Shown piece by piece: positions 8,820-16,325 of a DNA stretch of 64,000 bases. Source of the DNA: Plantibacter sp. Leaf314 (lineage in GTDB: Bacteria > Actinomycetota > Actinomycetes > Actinomycetales > Microbacteriaceae). The position numbers and the translations under genes were made by a program. The stretch covers positions 62,001 through 126,000 of the forward strand of contig NZ_LMOB01000001.1 in assembly GCF_001423185.1 (NCBI RefSeq), written 5' to 3'. Every line of letters starts with the position of its first letter. Position 1 is the stretch's first letter. The notes beneath the pieces were generated by a model. It had not been told where the DNA came from and ran no database searches. It was given only the letters and a program-made list of their open reading frames with translations.

Positions 8820-9137
8820 CTATTCGGCCTTGCCGAGGGCGAAGCGCACGCCGCCCTGCTCGTCGATCTGCGCGTCGAGGACGGCGTCGCTGAGAGCGAC
8901 CGCTGCGGACTCCTCGAGGAACACGGTGGCTCCTGCGCTCTCGATGACCTGGTCCGCTTCATGCGGCGTCGCCGTCATCGTGACTTCGAAGTTGTTGTCG
9001 TCGGAGCTGCTGATGCGCAGTCCGGCGCCGTGCGTGAGCGACGACGCGTCGTCCGGGACGACCAGTCCCGGGGTGAGTGGTGCGTTCTCGGCGAGGGTCT
9101 TGACGACTCGGCCGGCGTTCTCGGTCAGGGTGAGCAT
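8820..9137 (-). CDS. HesB/IscA-like (Fe-S biosynthesis fold) protein lacking cysteines
   Basis: A 105-residue protein resembling the HesB/IscA fold. The N-terminus (MLTLTENAGRVVKTLAENAP), the core GLRISSSDDNNFEVT, the DQVIESAGATVFLEESAAVALSDAVLDAQ segment and the VRFALG end fit that family. However, there is no cysteine anywhere, so the usual three Fe-S ligands are missing. Related cysteine-free proteins are annotated in other actinobacteria as HesB-like. It therefore probably does not carry a cluster in the IscA way. The ATG at 9137 follows GGAG by seven bases; longer upstream frames lack support. It is monocistronic. Confidence 0.75.
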   Translation of the reverse strand: MLTLTENAGRVVKTLAENAPLTPGLVVPDDASSLTHGAGLRISSSDDNNFEVTMTATPHEADQVIESAGATVFLEESAAVALSDAVLDAQIDEQGGVRFALGKAE

Positions 9138-9401
9138 GTGTGTTCTCCGTTCCGTTCGCGAATACGAGTTCCCCACCTTGCTCGGCTTCGGCCCGCGGCG
9201 CCACCAGCTCGGCGATCCTCTGCGGGAACTGCCAAGCAACTTTGCAGGGATTCACACCTGGCGGGTCGGCCGTAGCACACCTCGGACGTGAGCTCTTGGG
9301 GCAGGCCCGGGCGGAGTGGGCTGCTAGCGTCGAAGGTGCTGTCCGGCGCGATCACCCCGCCCCACGGCACCCCCCCCAACCCCCACAGCTCGAGGAGTCC
9401 T
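9138..9401. other. Divergent intergenic region, hesB-like / alcohol dehydrogenase
   Basis: These 264 bases hold the divergent promoters. On the plus strand, TAGCGT at about 9326-9331 could be the -10 of the dehydrogenase gene, giving a leader of about 65 bases with a C run (9371-9378) and a GAGGAG ribosome site at 9392-9397. I see no convincing small gene or RNA here. Confidence 0.4.
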
Positions 9402-10445
9402 ATGACCACCGTCGCCGCCATCATCAAGCCCACTGCCGACGCCCCCTTCGAGGTCGGTTCGATCGAGCGCCGCGCTCCGCGGGCCAACGACGTCGTCATC
9501 GACGTCCTCTACGCCGGCATCTGCCACAGCGACATCCACCAGGCCCGCGAGGAGTGGGGCAAGGCCATCTTCCCGATGGTGCCCGGTCACGAGATCGCCG
9601 GTGTCGTCACCGAGGTCGGCGAGGGCGTCACGAAGCACCGGGTCGGCGACCGCGTCGGCATCGGCTGTTTCGTCGACTCCTGCCGCGAGTGCGAGAACTG
9701 CGTCGCCGGCGAGGAGCAGTTCTGCCTCAAGGGCAACGTCGCCACCTACAACGGACGCGAGTACGACGGCGAGCCCACCTACGGCGGGTACAGCAAGCAG
9801 ATCGTGGCCGACGAGAACTACGTGTTGAGCATCCCCGAGGGCATCGAGCTCGACGTGGCGGCTCCGCTGCTGTGCGCCGGGATCACCACCTACTCCCCGC
9901 TGAAGCACTGGGGTGCCGGTCCCGGCAAGCAGGTCGCGATCGTCGGCATGGGTGGCCTCGGCCACATGGGCGTGAAGATCGCTCACGCACTCGGCGCCGA
10001 GGTCACCGTCCTCAGCCAGACGACCTCCAAGGAGGCCGACGGCAAGCGCTTCGGAGCGGACCACTACTACGCCACCGGCGAGGAAGGCACGCTGCAGTCG
10101 CTCCGTGGCCGGTTCGACCTCATCATCAACACGGTCTCGGCCGACCTCGACATCGACGCGTACCTGTCGACGCTGAAGCTCAACGGCTCGATGGTCTTCG
10201 TCGGCCTGCCGGAGAACACCCAGCAGTTCCGTGTGTTCTCGCTCGTGGGAGGCCGCCGCTCGCTCGCAGGCTCGAACATCGGTGGCATCCGCGAGACGCA
10301 GGAGATGCTCGACTTCTGCGCCGAGCACGGCATCGGTTCGGAGATCGAGCTCATCGGCGCCGACGAGGTCGAGGGCGCGTACGACCGCGTCGTCCGCAGC
10401 GACGTCCGCTACCGCTTCGTCATCGACACGGCGACGATCGGCTGA
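9402..10445 (+). CDS. Zinc-dependent alcohol dehydrogenase, NADP(H)-type (YahK/cinnamyl-ADH-like)
   Basis: A 347-residue cytosolic medium-chain dehydrogenase that interconverts alcohols and aldehydes, probably with NADP(H). Catalytic zinc ligands are visible in AGICHSDIH (Cys, His) and GHEIAG. The structural zinc cluster is in [17 protein letters not shown], followed by the conserved [20 protein letters not shown] stretch of the YahK/Adh group. The Rossmann loop is [18 protein letters not shown]. The ATG at 9402 has GAGGAG four bases before TATG. Broad aldehyde reduction is the usual activity of this subgroup; the physiological substrate is unknown. Confidence 0.94.
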   Translation: MTTVAAIIKPTADAPFEVGSIERRAPRANDVVIDVLYAGICHSDIHQAREEWGKAIFPMVPGHEIAGVVTEVGEGVTKHRVGDRVGIGCFVDSCRECENCVAGEEQFCLKGNVATYNGREYDGEPTYGGYSKQIVADENYVLSIPEGIELDVAAPLLCAGITTYSPLKHWGAGPGKQVAIVGMGGLGHMGVKIAHALGAEVTVLSQTTSKEADGKRFGADHYYATGEEGTLQSLRGRFDLIINTVSADLDIDAYLSTLKLNGSMVFVGLPENTQQFRVFSLVGGRRSLAGSNIGGIRETQEMLDFCAEHGIGSEIELIGADEVEGAYDRVVRSDVRYRFVIDTATIG

Positions 10446-10466
10446 TCGCACCGTTACCCTGAGAAC

Positions 10467-11690
10467 ATGATCCGGCTCCCGTTCCGTCGCCCAGGCGGAG
10501 CGGGAGCCGTTGCTCGTGAGCCGCTCGGTCGCGAGGTCCTCGTCCTCGGTGGCGTCGCGTTCTTCGTGATGCTCGGCTTCGGGGTCGTGATCCCGGTGTT
10601 GCCGGTCTACGTCCGCAGCTTCGGGGTCGGCTATCTCGAGGTCGGAGCGGTCGTCTCCGTCTTCGCGCTCATGCGCCTCGTGGCGAACCCGTTCGTCGGA
10701 GCGCTCGTCGACCGGATCGGCGAGCGGGTGGTACTCGCCTCCGGGATCGGGATCGTCGCCGTCTCAAGTGCGTTGGTCGGCCTGGCGGCGGATTACCCGC
10801 AGCTGCTGCTGCTCCGTGGCGCGGGCGGGATCGGATCGGCCATGTTCTCCGTGGCCGCCATGACCCTGCTCCTGCGGACGACCGCGCCACACCGCCGAGG
10901 CCGGGCGGTCGGCTTCTACCAGGGCGGGTTCCTCGTCGGCGGCATGGCCGGCCCGGCCGTCGGTGGGCTGCTCGCGACCATCTCGCTCACGGCGCCCTTC
11001 TTCTTCTACGCCGGGACGCTCGCGATCGCGGGTGTCCTCGGCCTCGTCATGCTGCGGGGCAGTCGGATCGCCGCGCCCACCGAGCACGCAGCACCCGCCG
11101 AACCGTTCCGCACCGTGCTCCGCGACCGTCGGTACCAGGCGGCCCTCCTGGCCAACTTCGCCAACGGCTGGGCGTCGATGGGGGTCCGCGGCGCGCTCGT
11201 CCCCGTGCTCGTCGTCGAGGCGCTGCACGAGGAAGCGGCCTGGACCGGTGTCGCGTTCGCGATCGCAGCCGTGGCCCAGACCCTGGCGCTCGGGCCGGCC
11301 GGCCGCTTCGTCGACACCGTCGGTCGACGCCCGGCGATGCTGGTGGCCTTCCCGGTCGCTGCACTGGCCCTCCTCGCGATGCCCTTCGTCGGCGAGCTCT
11401 GGATGCTCGTCGTCGCGCTCTGTGTCTACGGCGTCGCGGCCGCATTCCTCGGGACGGCGCCGGCGGCGGCTGTCGGCGACGCCGCCGGCGGACGGGGCGG
11501 ACGCGCTGTGGCGGTCTTCCAGGCGACATCGGATCTCGGCGCCATCGTCGGCCCGCTGGTCGCCGGGGCACTGCTCGACGCCTTCTCGTTCCCCGCCGCG
11601 TTCGGCTCGGCGGTCGTGCTCATGCTGCTCGTCCCGGTGCTCGCCGCCCGCATGCCTCGGGAGCACCGCGAACCCGCCGCGGCGGGTTAG
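10467..11690 (+). CDS. MFS transporter, 12-helix drug/solute exporter
   Basis: A 407-residue major-facilitator protein with about twelve helices. Helix 1 contains GFGVVIPVLPVYV; the loop 2-3 signature is ALVDRIGERVVL; the helix 5 region is GFYQGGFLVGGMAGPAVGGLL, resembling motif C of antiporters. It is probably a DHA1-like exporter, with unknown substrate. TACCCT at 10455-10460 lies six bases before the ATG, so the message is likely leaderless and independent of the dehydrogenase gene 21 bases upstream. Its TAG stop overlaps the TAA stop of the convergent deacetylase gene. Confidence 0.9.
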   Translation: MIRLPFRRPGGAGAVAREPLGREVLVLGGVAFFVMLGFGVVIPVLPVYVRSFGVGYLEVGAVVSVFALMRLVANPFVGALVDRIGERVVLASGIGIVAVSSALVGLAADYPQLLLLRGAGGIGSAMFSVAAMTLLLRTTAPHRRGRAVGFYQGGFLVGGMAGPAVGGLLATISLTAPFFFYAGTLAIAGVLGLVMLRGSRIAAPTEHAAPAEPFRTVLRDRRYQAALLANFANGWASMGVRGALVPVLVVEALHEEAAWTGVAFAIAAVAQTLALGPAGRFVDTVGRRPAMLVAFPVAALALLAMPFVGELWMLVVALCVYGVAAAFLGTAPAAAVGDAAGGRGGRAVAVFQATSDLGAIVGPLVAGALLDAFSFPAAFGSAVVLMLLVPVLAARMPREHREPAAAG

Positions 11691-12454
11691 GGCGTACGGA
11701 GGCGGAGACCGACCGAGGTGGTGATGTCCTCGCGCTGGCCACCCGAGTGCACGAGCTGCGTGCCGTCGACCGTCAGCTGACTGGCGTGTTCGTGCAGCGC
11801 GCGGGTGACCTCGGGCAGCCGGTGTTGGAGGTCGAACCAGACGGCGTCATCGTGATCGGGGTCGAGGGATTCCTGGTGGTGCACGATCTCGGCGAAGGGT
11901 GTCCTGGTCCGCGCTGCCGCCGCGAGAGCCGCCTCGTGCATCCGCAGGTGGTCCGGGTGTCCGTAGCCTCCGCCGTGGTCGTAGCTGATGAGGAGGTCGG
12001 GGGAGATGTGTGCGATGAGCGCGGCCAGGTCTCCGGCGACCTCGTCGAGTGGCGCGAGCGAGAACGCCTCCGGTCGGACGTCGTCGGCCGGCCCGGCCAG
12101 CCCCTCCCGCACCCAGCGCATGCCGGAGTCGACGTACCGCGTCGTCGTCCCCGGTCGAGCGGCGGGCGGCGTCCCGAGCCAGTACTGCGCGGTGATCCCG
12201 AGGGCGGCGCAGGCGGCGGCGAGTTCCGCCTCGCGGTGCGCGGCGAGTGCAGCGGTTCCGGCGAGCGTGCGCAGGGGGCCGTCGACGACTTCGCCGCGCT
12301 CGCCCCGCGTCGCGGTCACGAGGACGACCGTGATCCCGCGGGCGACGAGGTCGGCGATGAGTGCCCCCGTCGCGAGCGTCTCGTCGTCGGGGTGGGCGTG
12401 CGCGACCAGGACCGTCCGTGCGCGCTCGAGCGCCGGCCTGAGACCGTCGGTCAC
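11687..12454 (-). CDS. PIG-L family (MshB-like) zinc N-acetyl-deacetylase
   Basis: A 255-residue LmbE/PIG-L deacetylase that removes acetyl groups from amino sugars. Zinc-site motifs are clear: VAHAHPDDETLATGA near the N-terminus and YDHGGGYGHPDH, matching His-Pro-Asp-Asp and the distal His of MshB. The gene starts with GTG at 12454, overlapping the stop of the upstream glycosyltransferase as GTGA, so the two are translationally coupled. Together they look like MshA/MshB, the first two activities of mycothiol synthesis; a general PIG-L enzyme remains possible. The longer frame to 12640 only reads through the upstream gene. Confidence 0.85.
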   Translation of the reverse strand: MTDGLRPALERARTVLVAHAHPDDETLATGALIADLVARGITVVLVTATRGERGEVVDGPLRTLAGTAALAAHREAELAAACAALGITAQYWLGTPPAARPGTTTRYVDSGMRWVREGLAGPADDVRPEAFSLAPLDEVAGDLAALIAHISPDLLISYDHGGGYGHPDHLRMHEAALAAAARTRTPFAEIVHHQESLDPDHDDAVWFDLQHRLPEVTRALHEHASQLTVDGTQLVHSGGQREDITTSVGLRLRTP

Positions 12455-13686
12455 GACGCGGACGTCGACGCGGACGAGCCTCGTGGGGACCGGGCGGCGG
12501 CGACGAGGGGCCGGTAGACGTCGACCAGAGTGTCGCCGGAACGTTGCCAGTCGAAGTGCTCGGCGCGCTCGCGAGCCGTGGTGCCGAGGCGAGCGAGTCG
12601 CGTCTGGTCGGTCAGGAGCCCGGCGACGGCCGCTCCCCACACCGCTGGATCGCGGGACTCGAGGACGATGCCGGTCTCCCCGTCGACGACGGCCTCCCGC
12701 AGGCCACCCGACGCGGCGACGACGGTCGGCACGCCGCTCGCCGCGGCTTCCAGCGCGACGAGACCGTACGTCTCCGAGTGGGAGGGGACGAGCACGAGCG
12801 TGCTCTCGCGGAACAGCGTGGCGAGCCCGACCCGCGACTGCGGCCCGACGAAGCGGACGTCGTCGGCGACACCGAGGTCACGGGCGAGGGCGGCGAGTTC
12901 CTCCGCATAGCGGTCGTAGTCGACTGAGACGTCGCCGGCGATGACGAGTTCCGGGCGCAGTTCGAGCGGAACCGCAGCGATGGTCTCGATGGCGAGGTCG
13001 AAGCCCTTCAGCGGGTGCAGGCGACCAGCGACAACCGCCGTCGGACGACCGGAACGGGCACCGCCGAGCGGGTGGAAGAGCGTGCCGTCGACACCGGGCG
13101 GCACGATCGACACCCGATCGGGGCGGGCTCCGAGTCGGGTGATCGCGGTGTCGGCCTCGGCCGCGCTGATCGCGACGACGGCGTCCGACTCCGCAGCGAG
13201 CCACGCCTCCCCTGCCAGACGCCCGGGGGACTCGGCGCGTTCGCCGTGGGAGAGCGGCGTGGTGGACTCTGCGGCGATGCTGTGGAAGCTCTGCACGTGC
13301 GGAACCGCCAGTTCACGCGCGAGGGGGAGTGCGGCCATGCCCGAGAACCAGTGGTGGGCGTGCAGGACGTCGTACCGCGGCAGCCGGGCGAGCTCCGAGC
13401 GGAAGCCCTCGACGAACTCCTCGTGTCGACCCTTCGCGACCGGCTCAGCGGGTCCGGCGTCGAGGAATCGCAGCGTCACGCCGGGGGCGAGGGCGGCGGA
13501 GGACGGCTGGCCGACGGAGGACCGCCGGGTGATGACGTCGACCTCGTGCCCCGCGGCGCCCATCGCGACGGCCTGATGACGCACCACGACGTTCATCCCG
13601 CCGGCGTCACCGGAACCCGGCTCGTCACCGGGGCTGGTGTGGAGCGAGATCATCGCGATGCGGAGGGGCTGGGGTTGCGAGGGCAC
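12451..13686 (-). CDS. GT-B glycosyltransferase, family 4 (MshA-like)
   Basis: A 411-residue retaining glycosyltransferase using a nucleotide sugar. The N-terminus reads MISLHTSPGDEPGSGDAGGM, the same layout as MshA (D-inositol-3-phosphate N-acetylglucosaminyltransferase: HTSP...GTGDAGGMNV). Later blocks are LHAHHWFSG, VVAGRLHPLKGFDL (donor-site region), and the E-x7-E segment PSHSETYGLVALEAAASGVP. A GTG start at 13686 is preceded by TAGGCT (13698-13693) and six bases, so it is probably leaderless. Coupling to a PIG-L deacetylase supports a mycothiol-type role, but sucrose-phosphate-synthase-like or other GT4 functions cannot be excluded. Confidence 0.87.
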   Translation of the reverse strand: MPSQPQPLRIAMISLHTSPGDEPGSGDAGGMNVVVRHQAVAMGAAGHEVDVITRRSSVGQPSSAALAPGVTLRFLDAGPAEPVAKGRHEEFVEGFRSELARLPRYDVLHAHHWFSGMAALPLARELAVPHVQSFHSIAAESTTPLSHGERAESPGRLAGEAWLAAESDAVVAISAAEADTAITRLGARPDRVSIVPPGVDGTLFHPLGGARSGRPTAVVAGRLHPLKGFDLAIETIAAVPLELRPELVIAGDVSVDYDRYAEELAALARDLGVADDVRFVGPQSRVGLATLFRESTLVLVPSHSETYGLVALEAAASGVPTVVAASGGLREAVVDGETGIVLESRDPAVWGAAVAGLLTDQTRLARLGTTARERAEHFDWQRSGDTLVDVYRPLVAAARSPRGSSASTSAS

Positions 13687-13825
13687 CAGACGAGCCTAGT
13701 AGCCGTGGGCGTCCCGGCCCCTCGTGGCGGAGCCACCAGAACGTGCTCGCGCATCCGACGCCGGAGGTTGAGAATGATCGCGAGACGAGTGCGACGGTGC
13801 ACCCGCCCAGGAGAAAGGGACGATC

Positions 13826-14248
13826 ATGACCACGCTCAACCCGTACCTCGGCTTCCGCGGGACAGCCCGCGAAGCGATGGAGTTCTATCAGGGCGTCTTC
13901 GGCGGCGAACTGACGGTGTCGACGTTCGGTGACTTCGGTGCCGCGGTCGAGCCGGACGAGGTCGATCTGGTGATGCACTCCCAGCTGACCGGCGACGCCG
14001 GGGTCGTCTTCATGGGATCGGACACGCCAAAGCACATGGACTACCGCGAGGGCAACAACTTCTCGATGTCGCTGAGCGGGCCGGACACCGACGAGGCCCG
14101 ACTCCGCGAGTACTTCGAGCGGCTCTCGGACGGCGGCACGGTCCAGCAGCCGCTGAGTGTGGCCCCCTGGGGTGACTCCTTCGGCATGGTGCAGGACCGC
14201 TTCGGCATCACCTGGCTGGTGAACATCGCCGCCCCGGCGCAGGGGTGA
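13826..14248 (+). CDS. VOC family protein (PhnB/glyoxalase-like)
   Basis: A 140-residue vicinal-oxygen-chelate fold protein of the PhnB-like group, which often has no assigned substrate. Features are the opening NPYLGFRGTAREAMEFYQGVFGG (beta-alpha start of VOC), HSQLTGDAGVVFMGSD, the central SMSLSG strand, and the closing WGDSFGMVQDRFGITWLVN. AGGAG lies upstream of the ATG. Its single-module size suggests a homodimer. It is divergent from the glycosyltransferase. The role is not inferred from neighbours. Confidence 0.87.
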   Translation: MTTLNPYLGFRGTAREAMEFYQGVFGGELTVSTFGDFGAAVEPDEVDLVMHSQLTGDAGVVFMGSDTPKHMDYREGNNFSMSLSGPDTDEARLREYFERLSDGGTVQQPLSVAPWGDSFGMVQDRFGITWLVNIAAPAQG

Positions 14249-14323
14249 CGTGAGTGCGATGAGCGGGTGTGCCCGGGAGACGCGGGTCCCTGGGCTTCGC
14301 GCATCGCCTCCGACGTTCGGTCC

Positions 14324-14368
14324 CTGAGCCTGTCGAAGCGTTCCTCGTGGGCACTTCGACACGCTCAG
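14324..14368. repeat. Dispersed inverted repeat (CTGAGCCTGTCGAAG type)
   Basis: Arms CTGAGCCTGTCGAAG (14324-14338) and CTTCGACACGCTCAG (14354-14368) are reverse complements with one mismatch, around a 15-base spacer. This motif is scattered between genes in many high-GC genomes and probably acts as a terminator or dispersed repeat for the VOC gene. A degenerate relative lies near 41440-41466. Confidence 0.65.
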
Positions 14369-14404
14369 TGCCCGGGAGGGGTGTGCCAGGGCCGTCGCCG
14401 GCTG

Positions 14405-14424
14405 TCTCGGACAGCTGTCCGAGA
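14405..14424. promoter_or_regulatory. Perfect 20-bp palindrome: likely operator of the TetR gene
   Basis: Half-site TCTCGGACAG is followed directly by its exact complement. It ends eight bases before the -10 box TACACT (14433-14438) of the TetR gene, so it covers the -35 position. This placement fits autorepression by the downstream regulator; that link is inferred. Confidence 0.65.
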
Positions 14425-14445
14425 AGTCGTGGTACACTGGCCTGA

Positions 14446-15165
14446 ATGCCTCGCACATCAGGAGTATCCGCCCTCGGTGTCGAGCAGTCCACCTCCGGCC
14501 GTCCCACGAGCCTGTCCGTCGAGCGTCTCGCTCCGGTCCTCAGGGTGACGGGCGATCCTCGCGCCGAGCGGACGCGCCAGACGATCTTCGACGCCGTTGC
14601 GACCATCCTCGCCGGTCGTCCGGAACGCGTGTCCGTCGGCGACATCGTCCGCGTCGCCGGCATCAGTCGCAGCTCGTTCTACGCGCACTTCTCGAGCCTC
14701 GACGACCTGACCGCGGCCTACCTTCGCATGCAGTTCGCGGGGCTCACCGCTCCCGCCACCACGCGACCGGTCGGCGAGCGGGCGAGCAGCCGCGAGCGCG
14801 CCGAGGACGCCTACCGTCGGCTGGTCGGCCAGCTCCTCGAAGACGCACCGCTCTACTCGAGCGTGCTCGAGCTCCCCGTCGCCCGTGCGGTCTTCGACGC
14901 GCTCGTCGGTGAACACGCCGACCACCTGGTCGCCGCCTTGCTGCAGCGTACCCGGGTCCCCGCCGGCATCCCGGTCGAGCTGGTCTCCGCGTACGTCGCC
15001 GGCGGCACGCTGTCACTCGTCGACGGTTGGCGACACGGCCGCATCGACGTCTCCGACGACGAACTCGTCGACTCCCTGGTCGCCCTCCTGCCCGCGTGGC
15101 TGCTCGAGGAACGACCCACCGGTGCATCGCCGCCGACGCAGACCCCCGAATCATCCGGCAGCTGA
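14446..15165 (+). CDS. TetR/AcrR family transcriptional regulator
   Basis: A 239-residue one-component repressor. After a roughly 30-residue leader, the helix-turn-helix domain runs about 36-90 (RAERTRQTIFDAVATILAG, VSVGDIVRVAGISRSSFYAHFSSLDDLTAAYL), typical of TetR. The C-terminal ligand/dimer domain is divergent (LYSSVLELPVARAVFDALVGEHADHLVAALL), so the inducer is unknown. The ATG at 14446 sits seven bases after TACACT, suggesting a leaderless transcript controlled through the 20-bp palindrome just upstream. No adjacent transporter or enzyme is obviously co-regulated; CarD follows 66 bases later on the same strand with its own ribosome site. Confidence 0.9.
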   Translation: MPRTSGVSALGVEQSTSGRPTSLSVERLAPVLRVTGDPRAERTRQTIFDAVATILAGRPERVSVGDIVRVAGISRSSFYAHFSSLDDLTAAYLRMQFAGLTAPATTRPVGERASSRERAEDAYRRLVGQLLEDAPLYSSVLELPVARAVFDALVGEHADHLVAALLQRTRVPAGIPVELVSAYVAGGTLSLVDGWRHGRIDVSDDELVDSLVALLPAWLLEERPTGASPPTQTPESSGS

Positions 15166-15231
15166 ACGCGCCGGAGCACGACGACGCCGGTGCGAGAGCG
15201 CCGGTGACGACCTGAGAAGAGAAGAGGAACC

Positions 15232-15747
15232 ATGCAGTTCATCGTTGGAGAGACCCTGGTCTACCCGCACCACGGAGCGGTCACCATCACCGAGTTGTCG
15301 AAGGTGACGATCAAGGGTGTCGAGCAGGACGTCATGACGCTCCGCGTGCACACGTCCGAGCTCACCATCAAGCTGCCGATCGCGAACGCCGACCTCGTCG
15401 GTGTCCGTGACGTCATCGACCACGACGGCGTCCAGGCCGTCTACGGCGTCCTGCGCGAGCCGTTCGTCGAGGAGCCCGGCAACTGGTCGCGCCGCTACAA
15501 GGCCAACCAGGAGAAGATGGCGAGTGGCAACGTCCACCGCGTCGGCGAGGTCGTCCGCGACCTGTGGCGCCGCGACCAGGACAGCGGTGTGTCCGCCGGT
15601 GAGAAGCGCATGCTGCAGAAGGCCCGCCAGGTGCTCGTCTCCGAGCTGGCCCTCGCACAGGCGATGACCGACGAGGAAGCCTCCGCCGGCCTCGACGAGG
15701 TGCTCGCCTCCTCGATCGCGACGCCAGAGGCCGTCGCAGCCAAGTAG
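15232..15747 (+). CDS. carD: CarD family RNA polymerase-binding regulator
   Basis: A 171-residue global regulator that binds the RNA polymerase beta subunit and stabilises the open promoter complex, notably at rRNA promoters. The N-terminal RNAP-interaction domain opens with MQFIVGETLVYPHHGAVTI and includes TLRVHTSELTIKLP. The C-terminal DNA-binding helical domain carries EEPGNWSRRYKANQEKMASG and VRDLWRRDQDSGVSAGEKRMLQKARQ, nearly identical to mycobacterial CarD, including the minor-groove tryptophan region. GAGGAA lies just before the ATG. It is followed by a strong hairpin, so it is probably the end of its unit. Confidence 0.95.
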   Translation: MQFIVGETLVYPHHGAVTITELSKVTIKGVEQDVMTLRVHTSELTIKLPIANADLVGVRDVIDHDGVQAVYGVLREPFVEEPGNWSRRYKANQEKMASGNVHRVGEVVRDLWRRDQDSGVSAGEKRMLQKARQVLVSELALAQAMTDEEASAGLDEVLASSIATPEAVAAK

Positions 15748-15756
15748 TTCGGTTCC

Positions 15757-15793
15757 AGCAGAGCGCCCCACCGGACCGGTGGGGCGCTCTGCT
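15757..15793. terminator. Hairpin terminator after carD
   Basis: An 18-bp inverted repeat (AGCAGAGCGCCCCACCGG at 15757-15774, complement at 15776-15793) follows carD by ten bases and precedes the 3' end of the convergent DUF2510 gene. The stem-top bases must open to form a loop. Confidence 0.8.
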
Positions 15794-15862
15794 GCGTCAC
15801 GGGTCGGACGACGGCGCGGGTGCTCCGTCGGCGCGGAGAACGTCGCAGTCGATGGCCTCGGG

Positions 15863-16258
15863 TCAGTTGCCGCCGCCTGAGACGATCGCCAGGACACCGA
15901 CGATCGCGATGGCGATGATCGGACCGAACGACAACACCGTCTTCGTGATCGTCCAGGCGCGGTTCTCGCGCTCGGGAGCCGGTAGTTCAGCCGCCGAGAC
16001 GTACACCGGAGCCTGCTCGCCGTCACCGGAGGCGGCACCGGTCAGCTGGAGGACCCGCGAGTCGTCCCAGGCCCGGCCGTCGAAGTGGACCTGGCGTTCG
16101 TCGTCCGTCGGGTGGGGGTACCAGCCGGCGGCTTCCGTCTGCGCCGGCTTGTCCCGCTGGAACCGCAACACCCGTGACTCGCCCCAGGCCTCACCGTCGA
16201 AACGGAGTTCCTTCGTCGGGTCGTCGGGGTTCGGGTACCAGCCTGCGGTCGTAGCCAT
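15863..16258 (-). CDS. Tandem DUF2510 (WYP-type) C-tail-anchored membrane protein
   Basis: A 131-residue protein with two copies of the short actinobacterial DUF2510 motif: AGWYPNPDDPTKELRFDGEAW (about 5-24) and AGWYPHPTDDERQVHFDGRAW (about 44-64), each followed by a tryptophan-less strand. A single membrane helix lies near the C-terminus (about 103-126). DUF2510 is found at the ends of many actinobacterial membrane proteins and its ligand is unknown. CATACT (minus strand, 16270-16265) lies six bases before the ATG, so the start at 16258 is preferred to an upstream in-frame ATG. Confidence 0.82.
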   Translation of the reverse strand: MATTAGWYPNPDDPTKELRFDGEAWGESRVLRFQRDKPAQTEAAGWYPHPTDDERQVHFDGRAWDDSRVLQLTGAASGDGEQAPVYVSAAELPAPERENRAWTITKTVLSFGPIIAIAIVGVLAIVSGGGN

Positions 16259-16325
16259 TGATCCAGTATGACAGCGGGATCCGCCCTGCCGAGACCGAGC
16301 GAACGACGGCAGAATAGAGACAATC

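Noticed and set aside
9369..9384. C-rich run as an i-motif or repeat element
   Set aside because: It is short and isolated in a leader; there is no supporting structure.
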